A stretch of 64,000 bases of DNA, from the NCBI RefSeq assembly GCF_900110465.1, contig NZ_FODV01000013.1:1-64000 (forward strand). Reading direction: 5' to 3'. The translations under genes and the position numbers were made by a program. The DNA comes from Halogranum amylolyticum. Its GTDB lineage: Archaea; Halobacteriota; Halobacteria; Halobacteriales; Haloferacaceae. The notes beneath the pieces are model-generated. The model ran no database searches and was not told the DNA's origin. It saw nothing but the letters and a program-made list of their open reading frames with translations. Of this stretch, positions 8,460-17,601 are shown in pieces (within the stretch, counting starts at the first letter, position 1; each line of letters opens with the position of its first letter).

Positions 8460-10331
8460 ATGATGGACAATGACAATGGGAGCGGCAACCGATCGCCGCT
8501 CTCGCGGCGGCGATTCGTACAAGCGCTCGGAGCAACCGGTGTTACAGCCGGGTTCGCGGGCTGTGGTGGCCAGCAAGCGGTTGAAACGACGGGTTCTTCG
8601 TCGGATGGAAACGCTGAGAACGCTGCTAGCGACACCGCGACACCAGCCCCGGTCGATAGTGAGACCAAGCGGAAGATTCAGGAACTCGCGTATGTCACGA
8701 ACCAGACTCTTCCAGTCCTCCCGCTTCAGGAGAAACTCGCCCAGTCGTTCCAGACGACTGACGACTGGTCTGTTCCCTCGAAGGACAGTCCGAACATGCA
8801 GCTCTACTGGCCGACCGAGTGGCTCCCCCGCACCGGCGCGTGGAGTCAGTCCGACGGCGCCAACGACTCGAAACTGACACTGGCACAGTGGGCAGTGCCG
8901 CAGGATTCGCAGTACAACCCGTGGAACGGCAAGAACTTCGCCGAACCTCGGCGGATGCTGTTCGATCGGTTCATGCGGTACAATCTTGCAAAGCAGAAGT
9001 ACGAGCCGTACCTCATCGCCGACTACTCGCTCGACGGGGAGACCATGACCCTCTCGGTTCGTGAAGACCAGACCTGGCACAACGGTGATCAGGTCACTGC
9101 CACGGATGTCGCGAACCAGATCAAACTCGACATCTACAACGGCGGGAGCCTCGGCCAGTTCGTCGCCCCCGAGGACAAGGGGAAGGTTTCAGAGCGTGTA
9201 ACGACCGTCGACGACTCCACCGTCGAACTGTCGCTCACGATGGCGGCGAACGAGGAGGTTCTTCTCGCGTATCTCCAGCCGAAATACCTCGTCGCTCACG
9301 AGAGCACCTACGGGGAGTACGTACAGCGGTTCGACGACGCAGAATCGGACGACGCTCGCTCGAAAGTGCTCGGTGACCTGACGAGCGAGACTGTCCCCGA
9401 ACCGGTCGGGTGCGGCCCGTTCCAGTTCGAGAATGCAGATACCCAGCGGACCCTGCTCACAAAGTACGAGGAACATCCGGATGCCGGTCAGATCGACTTC
9501 CCGGAAGCGGAGTACCTCTACATGCCGTCGAATCAGAAGCGCTGGAATGCGCTCATCAACGAGCAGACCGACGGGTCGGCGACGCTGTTCATGCCCTCGA
9601 ACAAGCTTAACCAGCTCCCTGACTCGGTGCAGGTCAGTCTCATCCCGCGTCACTGGGGGCTCGGCCTCGTTTTCAACTTCGAGAAAGAACCAGTCGATGA
9701 CCCACGTGTCCGCAAGGCGATTGCACACGTGATCAACCGCGAGTCGGTGGCGAAGAACTCCGGTGCTGGCACCAACTCGAAGATTGCAGTCACGTATCCG
9801 AGCGGCCTGACCGGCGAGTTCAACGGTCAAATCGAGGGACACTGGCTAGAGGGCGTCGCAGACAAGTTCGAGACGTACGGTACGAACAAGTCGCAAACCG
9901 ACAAGGCTGCCGCACTGTTGGAGGAAGCCGGCTACCAAAAGCAGGGTGGCACGTGGAAAAAGAACGGAAAGGCACTGAGCATTCCCATCAAGGGTCCCGC
10001 TGGGTTCTCTGACTGGGTCTCTGGCGCACAAACGGTCGTCTCACAGCTCCAGCAGTTCGGTATCGAGGCGGAAGCCATAATGAAAGATACCTCGACCTAC
10101 TGGGGGAAGGACTACAGCAACGGTGACTTTGTCGTCGGTCTGCAGGGATGGGCGTCGTACGACCAGGCCTATCCGTATTTCCACTTCAAGTGGATCTTCG
10201 ACAGCTGGGACGCGAAAAACGCATGGAACCTCTCGAGTGAGTTCGAGACACCGGTCCTCCACGAGAAGGTTCGCGACAGCAAGACGGTGACGCCTGCGGA
10301 GATTGTCTCAGAGTTAGCCACGAGCCAGTAA
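8460..10331 (+). CDS. ABC transporter substrate-binding lipoprotein (SBP_5/DppA-OppA family)
   Basis: A 623-residue protein. The N-terminus has a twin-arginine signal (SRRRFVQALGATG) and a lipobox ending in AGC at about residues 34-36, so it is exported folded through Tat and lipid-anchored. A Ser/Thr/Ala-rich linker follows. The SBP_5 fold covers most of the rest, with the typical binding-protein segment SVREDQTWHNGDQVTATDV. The family is named for oligopeptides but also serves oligosaccharides. The divergent alpha-glucosidases and downstream TrmB regulator favour an alpha-glucoside or malto-/isomalto-oligosaccharide substrate. It is the first of five transporter genes. Confidence 0.95.
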   Translation: MMDNDNGSGNRSPLSRRRFVQALGATGVTAGFAGCGGQQAVETTGSSSDGNAENAASDTATPAPVDSETKRKIQELAYVTNQTLPVLPLQEKLAQSFQTTDDWSVPSKDSPNMQLYWPTEWLPRTGAWSQSDGANDSKLTLAQWAVPQDSQYNPWNGKNFAEPRRMLFDRFMRYNLAKQKYEPYLIADYSLDGETMTLSVREDQTWHNGDQVTATDVANQIKLDIYNGGSLGQFVAPEDKGKVSERVTTVDDSTVELSLTMAANEEVLLAYLQPKYLVAHESTYGEYVQRFDDAESDDARSKVLGDLTSETVPEPVGCGPFQFENADTQRTLLTKYEEHPDAGQIDFPEAEYLYMPSNQKRWNALINEQTDGSATLFMPSNKLNQLPDSVQVSLIPRHWGLGLVFNFEKEPVDDPRVRKAIAHVINRESVAKNSGAGTNSKIAVTYPSGLTGEFNGQIEGHWLEGVADKFETYGTNKSQTDKAAALLEEAGYQKQGGTWKKNGKALSIPIKGPAGFSDWVSGAQTVVSQLQQFGIEAEAIMKDTSTYWGKDYSNGDFVVGLQGWASYDQAYPYFHFKWIFDSWDAKNAWNLSSEFETPVLHEKVRDSKTVTPAEIVSELATSQ

Positions 10332-10343
10332 CGGAGGACACTC

Positions 10344-11354
10344 ATGAGCTACATCTTGAAACGGGTTGGTCAATCGGTGCTCACCGTCTTCGTAGTGATA
10401 TCGGCCAGCTTTGGTCTCATTCGGTTGCTTCCAGGTGGCCCACTCGACTACTTGCGAGCTCAAGCGATTCAACAAGGCGGGAGCGACATGTCGATGGCCG
10501 AAATCAACGCTCGGATCGCCGCACAGACCAACATTGCAGTAGACGAGCCGGTATACATCCAGTACCTCGAGTATATGGCTGCGATGCTTCAGGGCGACTT
10601 TGGCCAGTCCATCTGGTACGACCGGGCAGTCACGAGTGTGATTGGCCCGGCGATACCGTGGACGGTCTTCCTGACCGCATCGGCACTGTTTCTCGCGTTC
10701 ACCGTGGGGGTGTCGCTGGGAGCATTCATGGCTTACAAGGAAGGGTCGAGTTTCGACGTCGCCAGCACCGGTGTCGGGTTGGTCCTCAACTCGACGCCTG
10801 GATACGTCGTCGCGTTGCTGTCCGTGGCCTTCCTCGGTTACCGCTTCGACTTGTTCCCGACGGGCGGTCGATACGCCTCTGAACTCACGCCAGGGCTCAA
10901 CCTCCCGTTCCTGACGAGCGTGCTCTATCACGGCACGTTGCCCATCCTCTCGATGGCTGTCGTCGGCTTCGGCGGGTGGGCGCTGAGTATGCGTGGCAAC
11001 AGTATTCGTGTACTCGGTGAGGATTACCTCCGCGTCGCCCGCCTCCGTGGACTACCGACGCGCCGTATCGCTATCCGATACGTTGCCCGCAACGCCATTC
11101 TGCCGATGTACACCGGGTTGATGATTGCTATCGGCACCGTCTTCGGCGGGGCAGTCATCATCGAGAACATCTTCGCCTATCCAGGCGTCGGCTTCTATCT
11201 GATTCAGGCGATCAACGCCCGTGACTACCCGCTGATGATGGGTGGGTTCATTCTCATCACAGTCGCGATGGTGATCGGGATCACAATTGCTGACCTGACG
11301 TACGGGTGGCTCGACCCCCGAGCCAAAGGAGGTGCGTCGCGTGAGTCCTACTGA
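10344..11354 (+). CDS. ABC transporter permease, DppB/OppB family
   Basis: A 336-residue inner-membrane permease with about six transmembrane helices. The first helix (TVFVVISASFGLIRLLPGG) carries the usual DppB N-terminus. The cytoplasmic coupling (EAA-like) loop is around EDYLRVARLRGLP (about residues 228-240), the site that contacts the ATPase subunits. It starts 12 nt after the binding-protein stop and overlaps the next gene by 14 nt. It pairs with the permease at 11341-12501 to form the channel. Confidence 0.95.
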   Translation: MSYILKRVGQSVLTVFVVISASFGLIRLLPGGPLDYLRAQAIQQGGSDMSMAEINARIAAQTNIAVDEPVYIQYLEYMAAMLQGDFGQSIWYDRAVTSVIGPAIPWTVFLTASALFLAFTVGVSLGAFMAYKEGSSFDVASTGVGLVLNSTPGYVVALLSVAFLGYRFDLFPTGGRYASELTPGLNLPFLTSVLYHGTLPILSMAVVGFGGWALSMRGNSIRVLGEDYLRVARLRGLPTRRIAIRYVARNAILPMYTGLMIAIGTVFGGAVIIENIFAYPGVGFYLIQAINARDYPLMMGGFILITVAMVIGITIADLTYGWLDPRAKGGASRESY

Positions 11355-12501
11355 CCGCGACAGCCACGATACACGCGGAGAGGTCGACATTGACACCGAT
11401 CTCGATGAGTCCGTCGCCCACGACGACTCAGAACCCGACGTCGGACGTCCACGCTCGGCTATCACTGGTCACGCCCGAAACGGTCGCGTCGCTGCTGATG
11501 GTGGGACACCTACCTCGGAGTTCCAACAGATGGCCGAAGTGTCGATGACTGACAGGGAGCGTCGTCGCCAGTGGTTCGACGAGAAAATCCTCGCGCCAGC
11601 CCGCATCGTCTGGGACGACTGGCGCGCCCGGACAGGTGTGCTCGTCGTCCTTTTCTACCTGTTTGTGGGGACGATGGGACCGATGCTCGTCACAGCGCCA
11701 CGACCCAACCAAGGGCCGCTTCTGGTCGGCGCCTTCCGGACCCTCGAGTATCCGCTCGGGACGACGGCATCAGGGACAAATATTCTCTCGCAGCTCGTCT
11801 ATGCGACGCCGTCGATGCTCACCATGATCGCCTCCGGTGCCGTGTTTACGGTTGGACTCGGAACGGCGATCGGTACCCTTGCGGGCTACAAAGGTGGCCA
11901 TCTCGATAGCGGCTTGATGACCCTCACGGACATCATGATGACTATCCCCGGACTGCCGCTGACGATCGTCTTGGCAGCAGCGCTCGATATCCGGGGAAGT
12001 CCAGTCACTATCGGGATTCTCATCACCATCAACGCGTGGGCTGGGTTGGCCCGGGCGGTTCGGTCGCAAGTGCTCACGCTCCGCGATGCCGAATACGTTG
12101 AAGCCTCCCGGATCATGGGTATGAAAACCCCGACGATCATCGGCGGGGACATCATCCCGAATCTGATGCCGTACATCACGATGAACTTCGTCCAGCAGGC
12201 GCGGGCGGTTATCTTCGGCTCCGTCGGTCTCTACTTCCTCGGTGTGTTGCCGTACAACGGCATCAACTGGGGGGTGATGATGAACGCGGCTGTGAACCGT
12301 GCCGGGGCGACGTCCTCGCCCGCCGCGTTCCATTGGCTGTTGATGCCGATGTTGACGATTATCGTTCTCGCGCTTGGATTGACCCTCCTCGCACAGGGTG
12401 CAGACCGTATCTTCAACCCACGGGTGCGTGCCCGTCACGCGAAGTCGATCGCGAGTGACGACGAGAGCAGTTCGACCACAACAGACACTGGAGGAATCTG
12501 A
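11341..12501 (+). CDS. ABC transporter permease, DppC/OppC family
   Basis: About 386 residues. I chose GTG at 11341 because AAAGGAGGT (11325-11333) is a strong ribosome-binding site 7 nt before it; a GTG at 11332 would lie inside that site. A hydrophilic acidic N-terminal extension of about 85 residues precedes the first helix (GVLVVLFYLFVGTMGPM). The DppC coupling loop AEYVEASRIMGM is present. The long N-tail is unusual for bacterial DppC but frequent in haloarchaeal versions. It forms the heteromeric channel with the upstream permease. Confidence 0.93.
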   Translation: MSPTDRDSHDTRGEVDIDTDLDESVAHDDSEPDVGRPRSAITGHARNGRVAADGGTPTSEFQQMAEVSMTDRERRRQWFDEKILAPARIVWDDWRARTGVLVVLFYLFVGTMGPMLVTAPRPNQGPLLVGAFRTLEYPLGTTASGTNILSQLVYATPSMLTMIASGAVFTVGLGTAIGTLAGYKGGHLDSGLMTLTDIMMTIPGLPLTIVLAAALDIRGSPVTIGILITINAWAGLARAVRSQVLTLRDAEYVEASRIMGMKTPTIIGGDIIPNLMPYITMNFVQQARAVIFGSVGLYFLGVLPYNGINWGVMMNAAVNRAGATSSPAAFHWLLMPMLTIIVLALGLTLLAQGADRIFNPRVRARHAKSIASDDESSSTTTDTGGI

Positions 12502-12502
12502 A

Positions 12503-13555
12503 ATGCAACGAAGCAAACAACGCACAAGACACAGCACCGCAGACCCGATCGTCGAGGTCCGCAACGTGAGCGTCACCTACGATTTGGAGCACCGTGACGC
12601 GATGGTCCTCGACAACGTCAGTATCGACCTCCAACGGGGAGAGATTCTCGGCGTCGTCGGCGAGTCCGGGTCGGGAAAGTCGATGCTGGCCAACGCCATG
12701 ATGGATGCCGTCGAAGAACCGGGGATCACCACTGGTGACGTCCGATACTATCCGGAATCCGGTGCGGACCCAGTGGACGTCCTCGACCTTTCAGACCGAG
12801 AGCTGAAAGAACTCCGCTGGGAGGAGATCTCGATGGTGTTCCAGGGGGCGCTTTCGTCGTTTAACCCCACGATGACGATTCGTGGGCATTTCGAAGAGAC
12901 ACTGAAGGCCCACGACTACGACGTCGATGAAGGGATGGAACGAGCACATCAGTTGCTCGCCGACCTCTATCTTGACCCCGAACGGATACTGGATTCGTAC
13001 TCACACGAACTATCGGGCGGCATGAGTCAGCGGGCACTTATCGCGCTCTCGCTCATTCTGGAGCCGAACGTCCTCTTGATGGACGAGCCGACCGCTGCTC
13101 TAGACCTGCTGATGCAGCGTTCGATTCTGAGTCTCCTTGACGATATCAAAGAGAAGTACGAACTCTCGATTCTGTTCATCACTCACGACCTCCCGCTCGT
13201 TGCTGGACTGGCCGACCGATTGGCCATCCTCTATGCCTTCGAACTCGCGGAGGTCGGCCCGAGTGAGCAGATCGTTCGGCATTCACAACACCCGTACACT
13301 CGGGCGCTGCTGAAGGCAGTGCCGAACCTCGATGCTCCGATCGAAACGATGAAACCGATCGAGGGGTCGGCACCGAACCCAGCACACACGCCGGAGGGCT
13401 GCCATTACGCACCGCGGTGTCCACTTGCGACGAGCAAGTGTCATCGAGAGGCCCCACCGTGGGAGAACGTCGGCGACGAGCATCGGACAGCATGTTTCCA
13501 CCACGAAGATGCAGAGGAAGCGGTCCCCTTCGAACAGGATGTGGTGCAATCGTGA
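12503..13555 (+). CDS. ABC transporter ATP-binding protein, DppD/OppD family
   Basis: A 350-residue ATPase starting at ATG 12503, which follows a GGAGG motif (12490-12494). Walker A is GESGSGKS, the signature is LSGGMSQR and Walker B is LLMDEPTAALD. The C-terminal oligopeptide-type extension has the usual cysteine-containing block GCHYAPRCPLATSKC. It energises import together with the DppF-like subunit. It overlaps the next start by four bases (GTGA), indicating coupled translation. Confidence 0.95.
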   Translation: MQRSKQRTRHSTADPIVEVRNVSVTYDLEHRDAMVLDNVSIDLQRGEILGVVGESGSGKSMLANAMMDAVEEPGITTGDVRYYPESGADPVDVLDLSDRELKELRWEEISMVFQGALSSFNPTMTIRGHFEETLKAHDYDVDEGMERAHQLLADLYLDPERILDSYSHELSGGMSQRALIALSLILEPNVLLMDEPTAALDLLMQRSILSLLDDIKEKYELSILFITHDLPLVAGLADRLAILYAFELAEVGPSEQIVRHSQHPYTRALLKAVPNLDAPIETMKPIEGSAPNPAHTPEGCHYAPRCPLATSKCHREAPPWENVGDEHRTACFHHEDAEEAVPFEQDVVQS

Positions 13556-14682
13556 GCGACCGATACACTGACGACGACATCGTGATGTCACTTGACGAGG
13601 TTTCCGTTCACTTTGAGAAAGAGCAGGGGCTCGTCGACTCGCTGTTCAACGATCCCGACCGGGTACAGGCCGTCGACGACATTTCCATCGACATCGAGGA
13701 GAACGACGTGCTCGCGCTTGTTGGGGAATCGGGCTGTGGGAAGACGACCCTGGGTAAAACCATCATCGGCGTCCAGCGGCCGACAGAAGGGAACGTCACG
13801 TATCGCGGACAGGACGTCTGGGACGCAAAAGACGGGGTGGGAGACGTCGATATCCCCTATGGCGACATCCGAAAGGCGCTCCAGATTATCCATCAAGACC
13901 CCGGTGCAGCGCTCAATCCCAACCGGAAGGTGTTGACGTCACTGGAAGCACCCATCGAGCGGTGGAAACCCGAGATGTCGACCGAGGATCGCCGTGCACG
14001 TATCTTCGCGCTGCTCAAGCGCGTCGGAATGGAGCCGCCCGAGGACTACGCGCATCGATTCCCCCACCAGTTGAGTGGTGGTGAACAACAGCGTGTTGCC
14101 CTCGTACGGGCACTCCTGATGAACCCAGACGTCATCCTCGCCGACGAAGCAGTGAGCGCACTCGACGTGTCACTTCGTGTCGAGACGATGGACTTGCTCT
14201 TGGAACTTCAAGAGCAGTTCAATACGTCGTTCGTGTTTATTTCTCACACGTTATCGAACGCCCGCTACCTTGCCGAGAAGGCCAATGGTCGTATCGGAAT
14301 CATGTATCTGGGTGAGCTTGTCGAAATCGGGCCGCCCGAAGAGGTGCTCGGCGATCCGAAACATCCCTACTCGAAGGTGTTACGATGGGCAACTGCCGAC
14401 CTTGATCCGAGCAGTCAGGAGATGGTGGATCCACCGGTCCGGTCGATCGATATTCCCGATCCGGTCAACCCTCCCTCGGGTTGTCGGTTCCACACCCGGT
14501 GCCCCGAGGCTCGGGAAGTCTGTACGACTGCTGCCCCGGAGCTGGGTGACGATGAGTCGACGCCCGGGGCACACTGTGCAGCCTGTCACCGAACCGATCC
14601 GAACCATGAGTATTGGGAGAGCCAACTACTGGAGGGCGTCCATGACAGTGACGCCGTGACGACAGGAGAAGCCGATGACTAA
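13552..14682 (+). CDS. ABC transporter ATP-binding protein, DppF/OppF family
   Basis: A 376-residue protein starting at GTG 13552, inside the stop of the upstream gene (GTGA). Walker A is GESGCGKTTL, the signature is LSGGEQQRVALV and the Walker B region is ILADEAVSALD. The C-terminus carries the family block GCRFHTRCPEAREVC. In-frame sequence upstream of 13552 overlaps the DppD gene and is not needed. It is the last transporter gene; together the five make a complete importer. Confidence 0.95.
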   Translation: MSDRYTDDDIVMSLDEVSVHFEKEQGLVDSLFNDPDRVQAVDDISIDIEENDVLALVGESGCGKTTLGKTIIGVQRPTEGNVTYRGQDVWDAKDGVGDVDIPYGDIRKALQIIHQDPGAALNPNRKVLTSLEAPIERWKPEMSTEDRRARIFALLKRVGMEPPEDYAHRFPHQLSGGEQQRVALVRALLMNPDVILADEAVSALDVSLRVETMDLLLELQEQFNTSFVFISHTLSNARYLAEKANGRIGIMYLGELVEIGPPEEVLGDPKHPYSKVLRWATADLDPSSQEMVDPPVRSIDIPDPVNPPSGCRFHTRCPEAREVCTTAAPELGDDESTPGAHCAACHRTDPNHEYWESQLLEGVHDSDAVTTGEADD

Positions 14683-14715
14683 CCATGTCGACCAACCCAC
14701 GGGGAGGAGAGTCCA

Positions 14716-14922
14716 ATGACTGCAGTCTGGCGGGTGTTCTTTGCTTTGAGCATCGTCCTGCTTGCATTCCTCGGCCTCTCCGTTCCCTATGTCGAACCAG
14801 GAACGGCAACCTTCGTCGTCGCGTTGTTGAGCTTTGGGATGCTTGGGGTGATGCTCGTCGGCTCGTCCGTCTTCATCTACTTCGACTGGGATCCGTTCGA
14901 GGAAGTCAAACTGACCAGCTGA
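14716..14922 (+). CDS. Small two-helix membrane protein
   Basis: A 68-residue protein with two predicted transmembrane helices (about residues 5-24 and 30-54) and a short acidic tail (DWDPFEEVKLTS). It begins 33 nt after the ABC operon and ends just before the UspA gene, so it belongs to the same transcript. Function is unknown; a transporter-associated role is possible. Codon use and acidic tail look genuine. Confidence 0.75.
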   Translation: MTAVWRVFFALSIVLLAFLGLSVPYVEPGTATFVVALLSFGMLGVMLVGSSVFIYFDWDPFEEVKLTS

Positions 14923-14925
14923 ACC

Positions 14926-15402
14926 ATGAGCCACCAGACTACACCTATGCCACGTGCACTCGTCGCCATCGAAGACACGGACCGTGACCGAGATGTCCTG
15001 CAGCGAGCCAAAACATTCGCTCTCGGAGCAGAGATTGACCTCGTCGTTGTCGCACTCGCGACCTCAGACGAGTATACCGAGGTTGAGCGAACCTTGGACG
15101 AAATCGGCCGCGCCGAACACACGAGTTACGACGAGAATGCCGTTCTCGAAGGGTTGTTCGGCGATGTCGACGATCTCGCACACGATGTCCTTGGTGACGC
15201 CGTCGACTACGAACTGCGAACAGTTGTCGCCGACACACGCGACCAGGCGACGTCCATCGTCGATATCGCACGTCAGACTGATTGCGATCACGTGTTCCTC
15301 ACGGGAGTCCGCCGATCACCGACGAAGAAGGCCATCTTCGGTGATCGAGCACAACAAATCATCCTCGAGTTCGAGGGATACGTAACTGTCAGCATGAGCT
15401 GA
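14926..15402 (+). CDS. Universal stress protein (UspA family)
   Basis: A 158-residue alpha/beta protein with the UspA N-terminus (PRALVAIEDTDRDRDVL) and a C-terminal GVRRSPTKKAIFGDRAQQII block resembling the nucleotide-binding G-x2-G-x9-G(S/T) region. An alternative ATG at 14947 gives the more typical start MPRALVAI. UspA proteins bind ATP or act as stress sensors, and in haloarchaea they often sit beside transporters. It is in the ABC operon, probably as an accessory regulator. Confidence 0.9.
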   Translation: MSHQTTPMPRALVAIEDTDRDRDVLQRAKTFALGAEIDLVVVALATSDEYTEVERTLDEIGRAEHTSYDENAVLEGLFGDVDDLAHDVLGDAVDYELRTVVADTRDQATSIVDIARQTDCDHVFLTGVRRSPTKKAIFGDRAQQIILEFEGYVTVSMS

Positions 15403-15477
15403 CGAACTCGCTTTCACTTCGACCGGGGGTCTCTTACCGACCCGTCTCATACTCTCACTCACCAATATCCAACTTCT

Positions 15478-16557
15478 ATGGCTGAGGATTCACGACTCAC
15501 AAAGACAATGACTGGCGCACAGGACGACCCGGCGCTTCGAGACGAACTCAGCGTGTTCGGTCTCTCTGACACCGAGATTGATACGTATCTCGCCCTGCTG
15601 TCACTGGGTGAGGCACCGACACGCGCTGTTGCCGAGGAAGCGGACGTTACACAGCGGGCCGTGTACGGAATCGCCGAGCGACTCGAACGCCGAGGGCTCG
15701 TTCGCGTGAAAGAACACGCATCACCGACGACCATCAGTGCATTACCACCGAAAGAGGCGATTGCGAACCTCTCGTCACGGCTCGAAGCGCTGACCCCCTC
15801 ACTTGAGGAGCGATTTGAGCAAACAACGACTGAGGCCCCCGAGATACAGATCATCAAATCTCGTGAGACGGTTCTCAAGCGATTGCGGAACGCGCTCTCG
15901 GAGGCCGAAACAGAGGCGCTCGTTGCTATTCCCGACCACGTCTACCCAGAGATCGAAGCAGAACTCAGGGCTGCAGTCGATAGGGGGGTATTAGTTTTTC
16001 TCCTACTTGGTGAAACTGTTGACCCCGACGACGATACACGAGATTTCACCGGTGTCGCAGACGTCGTCCGCTCTTGGGACGCAAGTATCCCATTCCTCTA
16101 TACGGTCGACAACGAAGCGGCAATGATTGGTGATCCACACGTCCTCTCGATGCAGCACAACGACAAAGAGGCCGTCACCATCTCACAACCACATCTCACG
16201 TCGTCTGTCCTGGGGATGTATCTCAGTGCCTACTGGCCCGTCTCCACGATTCGACATGTGACAGAACCCGATTCGCTCCCTGCGTCGTACGACTGGTTCC
16301 GTGAAGCCGTCTTGCAGGCATTCCTCCATTGGGAAGCAGGACACGATTTCTGGGCTGACATCGTGACTGAAAGTGGCGCAGAACTCTCGGGGAAGGTGAG
16401 TGACGTTCGACAGGCATTCGTTGAACCTTCAACGAATGACTTTACTCTCGAAACGAGCCTGCATCTCGAGACGGATGATGGTGAAGTGAGTGTTGGCGGC
16501 CCAGGTGCGTTTATCGAAGACTACCGGGCAGAGGCGGTCACACTCCGATTTGAATGA
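15478..16557 (+). CDS. TrmB family transcriptional regulator
   Basis: A 359-residue protein. The N-terminal winged helix (about residues 20-90) has the TrmB segment LSVFGLSDTEIDTYLALLSLGEAPTRAVAEEA (positions 20-51) with recognition helix around TQRAVYGIAERLERRG. A coiled-coil linker follows, then a TrmB-type C-terminal sugar-binding domain from about residue 120. TrmB proteins sense sugars and control sugar uptake and central metabolism genes in archaea. Its position after the ABC operon makes it the obvious local regulator. Palindromes at 8366 and 8417 are candidate targets. Confidence 0.93.
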   Translation: MAEDSRLTKTMTGAQDDPALRDELSVFGLSDTEIDTYLALLSLGEAPTRAVAEEADVTQRAVYGIAERLERRGLVRVKEHASPTTISALPPKEAIANLSSRLEALTPSLEERFEQTTTEAPEIQIIKSRETVLKRLRNALSEAETEALVAIPDHVYPEIEAELRAAVDRGVLVFLLLGETVDPDDDTRDFTGVADVVRSWDASIPFLYTVDNEAAMIGDPHVLSMQHNDKEAVTISQPHLTSSVLGMYLSAYWPVSTIRHVTEPDSLPASYDWFREAVLQAFLHWEAGHDFWADIVTESGAELSGKVSDVRQAFVEPSTNDFTLETSLHLETDDGEVSVGGPGAFIEDYRAEAVTLRFE

Positions 16558-16675
16558 AACAGATCTACACGTGAGGATGTCGGCACGCTAACAACAGTCG
16601 TTCGAATTCGATTCCGGCCTCATCACACCCGCTGTGATACGCCTCGAACGAGCGAATCGCCCAACCTCCTTTTAT

Positions 16676-16792
16676 CCATCACTACTACTCCTAATTAGCT
16701 GCGAGGCTCCCGAATGCTGCAGCTAGTCATCCATGCGTCCCCGCGTGTTGTGTTTGTTGTCTATCATGTATCTGGTGTAAAGCACACTCTCA
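16676..16792 (-). repeat. Dispersed repeat: 3' flank of the coiled-coil gene, decayed inverted copy
   Basis: The reverse complement closely matches 31244-31366, the flank downstream of the intact coiled-coil gene. Shared words include ACACCAGATACA, ACACAACACGCGGGGACGCA and GCAGCATTCGGGA. Together with the coding fragment at 16793-16850 it shows that a whole 3'-gene-plus-flank module was duplicated and then decayed. Confidence 0.75.
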
Positions 16793-16850
16793 CTATTGCC
16801 ACCACATCACAACGTCTGTGATACTGCGTGAATTGGTCTTCGAGCGCGTC
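16793..16850 (-). pseudogene. 3' tail of a second coiled-coil gene copy
   Basis: Minus-strand translation ends RSITDVVMWWQ-stop (TAG at 16793-16795). The intact gene ends RSITDVVMWWRQ-stop. Similarity is lost about 20 codons before the stop, where TnpB-end sequence begins (16866). A transposon end apparently replaced the rest of the gene. Confidence 0.75.
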
Positions 16851-16865
16851 ACCAACGTACCCGCG

Positions 16866-17045
16866 GAGTTCAGTACCTAGTGACATCCTCCCCGCGGTTA
16901 ACGAGGGGGCTTCCCACGCCCACCAACGGGCGGTTCGTTGTTCTCTGAGGGTTTGCACACCGACGAGTGTGGGAGTGCCACGCCCCCGTTACTCCTCTCC
17001 TGTGGTGGGTTCGAGTGGTTCTGCCCCGCTGATTCAGAGTTATCT
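16866..17045 (-). mobile_element. 3' tail and right end of a TnpB (IS1341/IS605-group) element
   Basis: The minus strand reads a TnpB-like tail (VGSPLVNRGEDVT near the end), and the plus strand carries the matching end sequence (CATCCTCCCCGCGGTTAACG). The tail before it (..SENNEPPVGGR.. in one frame) is interrupted by frameshifts. No RuvC core or zinc finger remains. The fragment abuts the decayed coiled-coil gene tail. Confidence 0.6.
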
Positions 17046-17211
17046 TGTTGTTGTGTGTCGGTATCCTCGCCTATCACGCAGGGGATACCTACGTGAATCG
17101 GGGTGGAAGGCCGATATTGTCCGATTGTCCCGGTATGGGGGCGGGTGTACCGCCTCGGTGATGTGCAAGACGTTCTTAATCGGCAGAAAGACGAGGTTGG
17201 TCGGATTCACG

Positions 17212-17229
17212 CCCGCCCTGAGGGGCGGG
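17212..17229. repeat. GC-rich hairpin resembling a TnpB-element end
   Basis: CCCGCCC and GGGCGGG flank the loop TGAG. Similar hairpins mark ends of IS200/IS605-group elements in haloarchaea. No linked transposase is present, so it would be a solo end. Confidence 0.35.
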
Positions 17230-17258
17230 AGTCTCTCCTTGATTCAAGATAGTACTAA

Positions 17259-17441
17259 ACTGATATTTCCGCGTCACTCCCCACCCAGCTCGAAGCCCTC
17301 GAAGAACGCTCCCCACAACACTACGGGACGCTCCGACGGCACCTCCTCGGCACTCCTGTCAAGCAGTGGCTACAGACTGCCTCCGAAGCTGCGGCGACAC
17401 GTGATGAGAAAGCAACGCTATAGCAGGCTGTCGCCGTCTGA
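17259..17441 (+). pseudogene. C-terminal remnant of an unidentified haloarchaeal protein
   Basis: An open frame without start reads ..LPTQLEALEERSPQHYG, then TLRRHLLGTPVKQWLQTASE, and reaches TAG at 17421; six codons later comes TGA at 17439. The acidic, helical composition is that of a real protein. The early TAG inside an otherwise coding-looking frame (..KATL-stop-QAVAV) suggests a nonsense mutation. An in-frame stop precedes 17259. I cannot name the family. Confidence 0.5.
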
Positions 17442-17601
17442 GGACAAGTGCCCGGATTTAAATCCGGTCTTGAGTGCTGACTAACTGGGTTCAATGCCCT
17501 TGCAAACCTTTGGTTCTCGATTCTATGTTTTGTCTCTTCTCCTGGTTAGAGAGTGACCAGCGATAAAAGACGGGCCGGGATGGCCCTAACTCGATGCGTG
17601 A

